DNA from: Gp6-AA40 sp035649635
Lineage (GTDB): Bacteria; Acidobacteriota; Vicinamibacteria; Vicinamibacterales; UBA2999
Length of the DNA stretch: 64,000 bases
Reading direction: 5' to 3'
NCBI GenBank assembly: GCA_035649635.1
Contig: DASRJE010000015.1
Span: forward strand, 1-64,000
The stretch's first letter is position 1, and every line of letters begins with the position of its first letter. This document shows positions 53,219-59,851 of the stretch, one piece after another. The position numbers and the translations under genes were made by a program. The notes under the pieces were generated by a model, which searched no databases, was not told the origin of the DNA, and saw only the letters and a list, made by a program, of their open reading frames with translations.

Positions 53219-53236
53219 GTCCGGCTTTAGCCGGAC
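53219..53236. repeat. Perfect GTCCGGCT-tt-AGCCGGAC hairpin
   Basis: The 8-bp arms are at 53219-53226 and 53229-53236, with a further CAGCCGG copy of the right arm at about 53246. The rest of the 188-bp spacer (53194-53381) shows GCCGGAC and GTCCGC fragments but no gene. This is the same family as 21.55 kb. Confidence 0.6.
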
Positions 53237-53381
53237 CCTGCCTTCAGCCGGGGAACCAATCCGACCGCTGTTCAAGGGGCGTGCCCGCAAAACCCTGTCG
53301 AATTGGCGTTTGCCGGACTCCTTGTCGTCCGCCTGCGGGACGGGACGACCGTATCCGGACAAGTCTCGAGGGCGCCGTGAC

Positions 53382-55811
53382 TCAGTCTGCCCGTAGCGCC
53401 TTGACCGGATCGATGCGGGCAGCCCGGAGCGCCGGCACCAGCGCAGCCAGTGTGGCAACGACGAGCAACACCGACAGCACGCTAGCAAACGTCTGGATAT
53501 CCAGAGGTCTCACCCCGAACAGCAACGTCGTCAGCACCCGTGACATCGACGCAGCGCCAATCAAGCCGGCGATGATGCCGGCGGCAGCCACTGCCAATCC
53601 TTCGGAGAGGAAACGCTTCAGTATCTCCGCGGCCGTTGCGCCGAGCGCTATCCGGATGCCGACCTCCCGCGCCCGCTGCGTAGCCGCGTACGCCATGAGC
53701 CCGTAGAGGCCGATGCTGGCTAGGACGATGGCCAGCAGGGCGAAGCCGGTCAGCAGCGTCGCAACCAGGCGCGGGGCGTCGAGATCGCGGCGGACGAGGG
53801 CAGCCATCGGCTCGAATTCGCGGAACACCATCCGGGCATCGATCGTCTGGACCGTGTCGCGCATGTCGCGCTCGAGCTGCGGCCGCGATGCCTGCGTCCG
53901 TATCGACCATGTGAGATCCCAGACGCGTTGTCTGCCTCGATTCGCCACGACTGTGACGGCTTGTCCTGTTGGCACGATCATCATCGGGGCGACATCCGAC
54001 CCGAGCGCAGTGAGTCCGCGCGTCCAGCCCGCACCGGACCTGCCTTTGACATCGGCGATGACGCCGACGATTTGTCGCGGCGGATCGTTGAAATTCTGAA
54101 TGAGGCCGATGGTTTCGCCTACAGCGTTCAGCCGCCCGAAGTAGCCGCGCGCGAACGATTCGTTCACGATCGCGACGGGGTTCCCACCGGCGCCGTCAGA
54201 CGCGTCGAAGGCTCGTCCCGCGACCACACGGATCTGGAAGACGTCGAAGTAATCCGGCGTGGCAAATTGCCAATCCACCGACCGTACGTCGGTGATTTGC
54301 GCGTCCGCAGGAGGCGCCAGTGGAAGATTCAGCGCCCGTTCGATGGGGACAGCGTTGCTCACAGATGCAGACGCGACACCCGGAATCCGCCGAACGGATT
54401 CGAGTCCGCGCTCCACCAGCATCTCGAGTTCCCTGGGATCGATCGCGCCCTGGAGCGACATGCGTCCGATCAGAACGCCGTCTGGTCTGAATCCAGGATC
54501 AGTGCCCACCAAGTTCGATAGCGTTCGGATAAGGAGCCCCGCGCCCACGAGCAGGACGACCGCGAGCGCAACTTGCGCCCCCGCGAAGGTGCGCCGGAGC
54601 AACACCGTTCTCGTGCTCATTGTCGTGGTGAGCCCCTCGCTGGCCCGGCTGCGCAGGTCAGCGCGCATCGAGGTAAAGGCCGGTGCCATGCCGAACAACA
54701 GACCACAAACCACTGAAATGCCGATCGTGAACGCCAGCACCCGCCAATCGATGGCGAGCGTTTCACCGGAGAGCATTTGTGCCGCCGTCTGCTCGGAAAC
54801 GAGGCCGACGAGCGCACGCGCGCTGACGAGGGCGAGTCCCAGCCCGGCTGCCGCGCCGATCACCGACAGGACCATCGACTCTACGAAGACGTCCCGCAGC
54901 AAACGCATGCGGCTGGCGCCCAACGCACCGCGAAGCGCCATCTCCTGCCGCCGGCCGAGCGCGCGCGTCAGATGAAGGCTCGCCACGTTCACGCACGCAA
55001 TGAGTAGCAGGAACCCAACGGCGCCGAGCAGAATCAGCGACGTGCGGCGCATGCCGAATCCCACATACGCCCGGTACGGTATCCAGGTCAGGAGGCCGAT
55101 GTACTCGGCGGCGTAGCGCGGGAACTCTTGATGGATCGCCGGTCGAATGCTATCGATGGCGGCAGCCGCCTGCGCAAGCGTGACGCCACCCCGAAGTCGC
55201 CCGACGACGAGGTAGTTCGCCCCATTGTCGGACGTGCTGGTCCGCAGTGGGGTCCACAGATCGACGTCGGCCATCGTGCCGAGGCTGTCAGGGACGACAC
55301 CGACGATGGTGTAGGGCGCGCTTCCAAGAAGGACGCTCTGACCGAGCACATTGACGTTGCCGTCGAACGCGCGACGCCAGAGCCTTTCACTGATTATGGC
55401 GACGTCGGAACTGCCCGGCGTCTCGTCTGCGCGCGAGAACTCGCGGCCGAGGAGGGGTGCGATCCTGTGCGTGGCGAAAAATGCCTCCGACACGCGCTGA
55501 TCGCGAACAGAGGTCACGACCGTACCAGCAGTCAGATTCCAGCCGGTGCCGCCGCCTTGCGCGGCGATTGAGGCCATGGCGGGCACTCGATCGCGCACGA
55601 ACAGAAACAGCTGTCCCGTCGACGCCCGCGCCGAGGGCGTGGTCAGGACAACGAGTTCTTCGGGATTGGGATAGGGAAGTGGTCGGAAGAGCGCGGCGTT
55701 GACGATGGTGAAGATGGCCGTCGTGGCGCCAATACCGAGCGCCAGTGTCGCGATCGCGGTCGCTGTGAAGGTCGGACTTCTGCCGAGCGACCGGATCGCG
55801 TGGTAGAGCAT
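53382..55811 (-). CDS. ADOP family ABC permease (first permease after ATPase and adaptor genes)
   Basis: At 809 residues this is one of the shortest members; it lacks the usual 10-residue lead and starts MLYHAIRSLGRSPTFTATAI. TM1 is LALGIGATTAIFTIVNAALF. TM2 begins near 257 (LILLGAVGFLLLIACVNVAS), earlier than in its neighbours, so the first core is smaller. The coupling motif is EMALRGALGASRMRLLRDVF. The second core has a Trp-rich strip (GRQRVWDLTWSIRTQASRPQ). TM6-TM8 include REVGIRIALGATAAEIL, and the tail is DPVKALRAD. It follows the ATPase gene by 137 bp, filled by AT-rich element E, so it is the best candidate for a complete adaptor-ATPase-permease set. Confidence 0.94.
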   Translation of the reverse strand: MLYHAIRSLGRSPTFTATAIATLALGIGATTAIFTIVNAALFRPLPYPNPEELVVLTTPSARASTGQLFLFVRDRVPAMASIAAQGGGTGWNLTAGTVVTSVRDQRVSEAFFATHRIAPLLGREFSRADETPGSSDVAIISERLWRRAFDGNVNVLGQSVLLGSAPYTIVGVVPDSLGTMADVDLWTPLRTSTSDNGANYLVVGRLRGGVTLAQAAAAIDSIRPAIHQEFPRYAAEYIGLLTWIPYRAYVGFGMRRTSLILLGAVGFLLLIACVNVASLHLTRALGRRQEMALRGALGASRMRLLRDVFVESMVLSVIGAAAGLGLALVSARALVGLVSEQTAAQMLSGETLAIDWRVLAFTIGISVVCGLLFGMAPAFTSMRADLRSRASEGLTTTMSTRTVLLRRTFAGAQVALAVVLLVGAGLLIRTLSNLVGTDPGFRPDGVLIGRMSLQGAIDPRELEMLVERGLESVRRIPGVASASVSNAVPIERALNLPLAPPADAQITDVRSVDWQFATPDYFDVFQIRVVAGRAFDASDGAGGNPVAIVNESFARGYFGRLNAVGETIGLIQNFNDPPRQIVGVIADVKGRSGAGWTRGLTALGSDVAPMMIVPTGQAVTVVANRGRQRVWDLTWSIRTQASRPQLERDMRDTVQTIDARMVFREFEPMAALVRRDLDAPRLVATLLTGFALLAIVLASIGLYGLMAYAATQRAREVGIRIALGATAAEILKRFLSEGLAVAAAGIIAGLIGAASMSRVLTTLLFGVRPLDIQTFASVLSVLLVVATLAALVPALRAARIDPVKALRAD

Positions 55812-55815
55812 TATT

Positions 55816-55940
55816 GATCTTTGATCTTTGATTTGCGATTCGTTGTCGATTTCAGATTTTCGATTGTTGATTCGCCGCTGTGGCTAAGTGCCCGCCAAAT
55901 CGTCAATCAACATTCAACAACGAATCAAAGATCAAAGATC
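55816..55940. repeat. AT-rich palindromic element E
   Basis: The left arm is GATCTTTGATCTTTGATTTG then CGATTCGTTGTCG; the right arm is CATTCAACAACGAATC then AAAGATCAAAGATC. It fills the spacer between ATPase stop and permease start; the gap to ATG 55811 is only 4 nt, so the AAAGATCAATAATG leader is the repeat itself. Confidence 0.8.
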
Positions 55941-55948
55941 AGCAATCA

Positions 55949-56647
55949 CTAATGAGTCGCCGTGGCCATCGACTCTTCGACGACGCGGCCGTCAAAGAGG
56001 TGAATCGTGCGTTCCGCGTGCGACGCGTAACGCGCGTCGTGCGTCACCATGCAGATCGTGGCGCCGCTCTGGTGAAGCTCCTTCAACAGATCCATCACGG
56101 CTTCGCCATTCTTGGAGTCGAGGTTTCCCGTCGGCTCGTCCGCCAGCAGGATCGAGGGCTCTCCGCAGACCGCGCGTGCGACGGCGACGCGCTGCTGCTG
56201 ACCGCCTGACAACTGGCTGGGCAGGTGTTTCGCACGGTGCGCCATGCCGACCCGTTCCAGAGCGGCAGTGACGCGCTGCTTCCGCTCGGCCGCGCGCATG
56301 CCGCGGTAGGTGAGTGGCAGCTCGACGTTCTCATAGACAGTAAGGTCGCCGATCAGGTTGAAGCTCTGGAAGATGAATCCGACCTCACGATTGCGAACGC
56401 GCGCACGTTCGGACAGCGACAAGGCAGTCGCCGGCCGGCTGTTCAGGACGTACGAGCCTTCAGTCGGTGTGTCGAGCAACCCCAGGATCGACAGCAGCGT
56501 CGACTTGCCGCAGCCTGACGGCCCGGCAATCGACACGTACTCACCTTTACTGATCTCGATGTTGATGTTATCGAGTGCGTGCGTCTCGACCTCGTCCGTG
56601 TAGAACACCTTGCGGACGCTCTCCAGCTTAATCAGCGGCTCACTCAT
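55949..56647 (-). CDS. MacB/LolD-type ABC transporter ATPase (canonical)
   Basis: The 232-residue protein has Walker A GPSGCGKS (42-49), Q-loop FIFQSFNLIG, signature LSGGQQQRVAVARA (146-159), Walker B SILLADEP, D-loop GNLDS and H-loop VTHDARYA. All catalytic positions are standard, unlike the 21570 ATPase. MacB-type ATPases power mechanotransmission permeases that act with a periplasmic adaptor. It lies 27 bp after the adaptor gene and before element E and a permease. It is the most plausible common ATPase for the five permeases of the right sub-array. Confidence 0.95.
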   Translation of the reverse strand: MSEPLIKLESVRKVFYTDEVETHALDNINIEISKGEYVSIAGPSGCGKSTLLSILGLLDTPTEGSYVLNSRPATALSLSERARVRNREVGFIFQSFNLIGDLTVYENVELPLTYRGMRAAERKQRVTAALERVGMAHRAKHLPSQLSGGQQQRVAVARAVCGEPSILLADEPTGNLDSKNGEAVMDLLKELHQSGATICMVTHDARYASHAERTIHLFDGRVVEESMATATH

Positions 56648-56674
56648 TGATGATCCTTTGTCGTGTTCGAATCG

Positions 56675-57934
56675 TTACCGCAATCGCACCCTGTCGTATG
56701 CGTCCCAGGCGGACATGTCTGAGAGGACGACGGTGTCGCCTTCATTCAGTCCCGACTTCACCTCGATCGCATTCACGGAACTCTTTCCCAATGACACCTG
56801 CACTCGCGCCGCATCGCCGGAGGCGCTGGTCAGCTTGAACAGACCCACCGTGCTGTCGTCCTGACCGAGCGACGGGCGGCCAACATACAGGATGTTGTCG
56901 AGCCGTTCGAGCTGGACAGTCCCGTCCACACTCAGGTCGGGCACGGCACCCCGTGGCAACTCGCCCGTCAATGAGACGTCAACGGTGACCGTTCCGTTCG
57001 CTGCCGCCGGATCTTTTCTGCTCACTTTTCCCTGGATGACGGCGCTGCGGGTGTCGATTTCGGCGAACTGGCCGATTTCAATGTCCTTGGCCTGGGTCTC
57101 CGCGATCTTGAGTTCCGCCTTGAGACGACTCGGATCGGCGACCCGGGCGAGGTTTGCGCCGGGAGCCACCTGCTGGCCGACTTCGACGGACACCACTTGC
57201 AGGACGCCAGAGAAACCGGGCCTCACCTTGAGCGACTCGAGACGATTTGCCTGGAGATCAGCGACCGCCCGTGCCTGATCAACGGCAGCCTGTTGAACAC
57301 GAAGCCGGCCCTCGAGCGATTGTTTGGCGGACTGTAGCCGCTGCATCTCGAAAGTCGACCGTTTCTTGAGTGTTTCAGCAGTGAGGTGCGATTTGCGGCG
57401 GGTAATCTCCGAGATCAGTTGCTCTTTGGCCAAAGCCTCGTCCGCTTCGGCCTGCATGCGCGCCTGCTCGTACTCGGCTTGAATCGCGGTGGTCTGGGAT
57501 TCCTGCGTCAACAGCTCGTTTTCGAGCTGTACACGAAGGTTTTCCAGCGCGGCTTCTGCGGAATGCAGCGCCAGCTTTGCATTGAGCGCCTCTTGCTCGA
57601 CGTCCGGATTGCTCAGTTCCAGGATGACCGTGCCAGGTCCGACTTCTGCTCCCGGTCGCAGAATGATTCGCTCCACGCGCCCATTGGTTCGCGAGGGCAG
57701 CCAACGGGTGTCTTCGGGGACCAGAGTGCCGAGACCGCGATGCTGGCGGATGATCGAGCCGCGTTTGACGGTATCCGTGAGAACGGTTGCACGCTCGACG
57801 GTCGGGGCCGCAGGCTCCATCCGCGCGAGCGCGATCGACACCGCTATGACGATGAGGACGCCAACCGCAGCATAAAGGGTGTGGCGCAGCTTCTTGCGCT
57901 TCAGAATCGCGGGGTCGCGTTGGATGTCAGGCAT
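56675..57934 (-). CDS. HlyD/MacA-type periplasmic adaptor subunit
   Basis: The 419-residue protein has a cytoplasmic basic lead (KRKKLR), one TM anchor (about 17-38), the first half of a lipoyl-like domain (RGLGTLVPEDTRWLPSRTNG, VERIILRPGAEV), a long coiled-coil hairpin (about 108-240; ALHSAEAALENLRVQLENEL, KKRSTFEMQRLQSAKQSLEG), the second lipoyl half (GFSGVLQVVSVEVGQQVAPG), a beta-barrel domain and a C-terminal membrane-proximal domain (VSLGKSSVNAIEVKSGLNEG). It is the only adaptor in the window. Its ATG has no Shine-Dalgarno and abuts a run of TTTGAC-like repeats. It probably links the MacB-like permeases to an outer-membrane channel encoded elsewhere. Confidence 0.93.
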   Translation of the reverse strand: MPDIQRDPAILKRKKLRHTLYAAVGVLIVIAVSIALARMEPAAPTVERATVLTDTVKRGSIIRQHRGLGTLVPEDTRWLPSRTNGRVERIILRPGAEVGPGTVILELSNPDVEQEALNAKLALHSAEAALENLRVQLENELLTQESQTTAIQAEYEQARMQAEADEALAKEQLISEITRRKSHLTAETLKKRSTFEMQRLQSAKQSLEGRLRVQQAAVDQARAVADLQANRLESLKVRPGFSGVLQVVSVEVGQQVAPGANLARVADPSRLKAELKIAETQAKDIEIGQFAEIDTRSAVIQGKVSRKDPAAANGTVTVDVSLTGELPRGAVPDLSVDGTVQLERLDNILYVGRPSLGQDDSTVGLFKLTSASGDAARVQVSLGKSSVNAIEVKSGLNEGDTVVLSDMSAWDAYDRVRLR

Positions 57935-57937
57935 CTA

Positions 57938-58005
57938 TCAAAGGTCAAAAGTCAAAGGTCCAAGCAACGTCAAAAGGCAAAGATCAAAAAGTACAACCGT
58001 CAAAG
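57938..58005. repeat. Direct GTCAAA/TTTGAC-type repeats upstream of adaptor gene
   Basis: The plus strand reads TCAAAGGTCAAAAGTCAAAG with further copies (CGTCAAAAGG, GATCAAAAAG, CGTCAAAGCG) to 58005. They are spaced irregularly by about 7-19 nt and lack the mirrored arm of elements A-E. They occupy the leader of the adaptor gene, 3 nt from its ATG, and could be binding sites or a half-element. Confidence 0.5.
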
Positions 58006-58139
58006 CGTATGCCACGAGGGCCCTGGAGTTAAGTACTTTGTTCATGGGAGGTTGAAGCTCGTTTTCGGGGCCTCGGAAGCTCATCGTCTGTCCGCTTGTG
58101 GGACTGGCTGTTCGCTTTTGCACGGGCACGCGGCAATCT

Positions 58140-59276
58140 CTACGCAATGGCCGCCACCACCGCGGTCGCATCGTCCTGGAGCCGGCCACCCGCAAAGGCG
58201 CCGACGTCGTTGAAAATCGCATCGACCATCGACTGCGCGTCGAGATGGCGGCATCGATCCAGCGTTCGCAGCAGCCCGCCGTCGTCGAATTCATCGCCGC
58301 TCTCGGACCGCGCTTCGGTGATGCCATCCGTGAAGAGGACCAGTCGATCGCCTGGCTCGAGCACGACCTTGCCTTCTTCGTAGGTACCCTCGTCGAAAAT
58401 CCCGGTCACGGTGCCTCCCAGGGGCAGTCGTTCACATGTCCCGTCCCATCGCAGAACCAGCGGCGGATTGTGACCAGCGTTCGTGTAGGTCAGCACGCGG
58501 GTAGTCGAGTCGTAGAGCGCATAGAACAGCGTGACGAACCGCCGCAGATCCTTTTGACGGCAGAGCGCGCGGTTGATGCTGGAGACGATGTCGCGTGGCG
58601 ATCGTTGTGAAGTCGCGAACGCGCGCAGCGACGCGAGCAGGTTCGACATGAGGAGGGCGGCCGGCAGTCCCTTTCCGCAGACATCGGCGATCGAGATCGC
58701 CAGGTGTGTGTCGGTCAGCCGAATCGCGTCGTAGCAGTCGCCGCCGAAGGCCAGCGCCGGTTCCCATCGCGCCGCCAGGCTCACACCGGACACCGAGGGG
58801 AGAGTCGGTGGAAGAAGAGCGCGTTGAATCGCCTGAGCGTCGGCTTGCTCGTTAGCCGCGAGTTTGTCCGATTGCCGCAGGGCGTGCCCCTCTTCGATTT
58901 CCCGGCAGACCGTCTCGGCCAGCGAGTGGTTATCCCACGGCTTGTGGACGAAAGTGCGCGCGCCACGCCGCATGGCTTCGACCGCCGTGTCGATGCTGCC
59001 CCAACCGGTCATGACGATGACGGGCAGGAGACGATCGCGCGTGTGAATCTCGGTCAGCAGATCGAGTCCTTCGCGGCCCGATGTCGTGTCACGCGCGTAG
59101 TTGAGATCCATCAACACCAGGTCGTAGGCCTGTGAATCGAGACGATTCCTGACTTCCTGCACCGACGTCGCGGGATCGACTTCGAGTCCGGCGCCGCGGA
59201 GCAGCATTCGTATAGCAGCTACGACGTCCTGCTGGTCGTCGGCCACGAGGACACGTGATTGCTTGGTGGCGAGCAT
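58140..59276 (-). CDS. Response regulator with PP2C/SpoIIE serine phosphatase output
   Basis: The longest frame begins at 59498, but ATG 59276 starts just before the receiver (MLATKQSRVLVADDQQDVVA) and fits a 378-residue protein. The receiver (1-125) has D13/D14, phospho-acceptor D57 in LMDLNYARDTTSG, and K112 in KPWDN. A linker helix (125-155) leads to an RsbU-like PP2C domain with metal sites GGD (178-180), IADVCGKG (196-203), FTDGITEA (316-322) and QDDATAVV. Such proteins dephosphorylate anti-sigma antagonists or similar Ser/Thr-phosphorylated partners; no partner is encoded here. It precedes the adaptor gene on the same strand by 205 bp. Confidence 0.92.
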   Translation of the reverse strand: MLATKQSRVLVADDQQDVVAAIRMLLRGAGLEVDPATSVQEVRNRLDSQAYDLVLMDLNYARDTTSGREGLDLLTEIHTRDRLLPVIVMTGWGSIDTAVEAMRRGARTFVHKPWDNHSLAETVCREIEEGHALRQSDKLAANEQADAQAIQRALLPPTLPSVSGVSLAARWEPALAFGGDCYDAIRLTDTHLAISIADVCGKGLPAALLMSNLLASLRAFATSQRSPRDIVSSINRALCRQKDLRRFVTLFYALYDSTTRVLTYTNAGHNPPLVLRWDGTCERLPLGGTVTGIFDEGTYEEGKVVLEPGDRLVLFTDGITEARSESGDEFDDGGLLRTLDRCRHLDAQSMVDAIFNDVGAFAGGRLQDDATAVVAAIA

Positions 59277-59463
59277 GTCATCGCTTCTCTCAATCGGCGT
59301 GCCATAGCCGGAAGGTCGTTGATGGTCGATGGATAGTGGTTGTTCTTCATTCAGGCTTGTTTGGCTCGTGCGCCGATGGACAGCGGCGTCCCACGAGCGG
59401 ACGGTCCGTCGGGTGAATGGTCGTTGATGGATCGCGCAGACGAGCCGCTCCTGTTGCCCATCT

Positions 59464-59487
59464 ACATGGCATGCTATCTGCTCATGT
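59464..59487. promoter_or_regulatory. Candidate PadR operator / promoter region
   Basis: ACATG (59464-59468) and CATGT (59483-59487) form an inverted repeat over 24 bp, 22 bp before the padR-like ATG, and GCATGC lies inside it. PadR repressors commonly autoregulate through ATGT/ACAT-type sites. The orientation and spacing are not classic, so this is only a candidate. Confidence 0.3.
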
Positions 59488-59509
59488 TGACAGTCCACAG
59501 AAGGTGGCT

Positions 59510-59851
59510 ATGAGCCCTCCATCCGCGGAAGTTCCTTACGGCGCGCTCGATTTGATGGTGCTGAAGACACTCGACGCGATGGGACCGCAACACGGCTACG
59601 GGATTGCGCGGCGCATCGAGCAGATGGCGGAGGGGATGCTGGCACTCAACCAGGGCACGATTTATCCGGCACTGCTTCGGCTGGAACAGAAGGGCTGGAT
59701 CGAGAGCGACTGGGGAACGAGCGAGAACAATCGGCGCGCCCGCTTCTACTCGATCACTCGCGCCGGAAGGAAGCAACTCGCGCTCGAAGCGGATCTGTGG
59801 TCGCGGACCGTCGCGATGATGAGCCGGATGCTTGGAGAGCCCTCGTCGTGA
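59510..59851 (+). CDS. PadR family transcriptional regulator
   Basis: ATG 59510 has AAGGTGG 3 nt upstream and gives 113 residues, typical for the short PadR-s2 type. The winged helix is complete: YGALDLMVLKTLDAMGPQHG, YGIARRIEQMAEGMLALNQG, TIYPALLRLEQKGWIESDWG, then ARFYSITRAGRKQLALEAD and a C-terminal dimerisation helix. In Acidobacteria these regulators are usually followed by prefix-type ADOP permeases. Here the next gene overlaps by 4 bp (GTGA), so repression of the two downstream permeases and of itself is a strong inference. Confidence 0.93.
   Translation: MSPPSAEVPYGALDLMVLKTLDAMGPQHGYGIARRIEQMAEGMLALNQGTIYPALLRLEQKGWIESDWGTSENNRRARFYSITRAGRKQLALEADLWSRTVAMMSRMLGEPSS

Noticed and set aside
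25355..55940. Repeated GATTGTTGATT units considered as a degenerate CRISPR array.
   Set aside because: Units are irregular in length and spacing, arms are mirrored within each copy, there are no unique spacers of constant size, and no cas genes are present.
59314..59430. 12-bp direct repeat GGTCGTTGATGG at 59314 and 59419.
   Set aside because: It is only two copies, 105 bp apart, with no mobile element or integration signature. It is noted but too weak to call an attachment or operator site.
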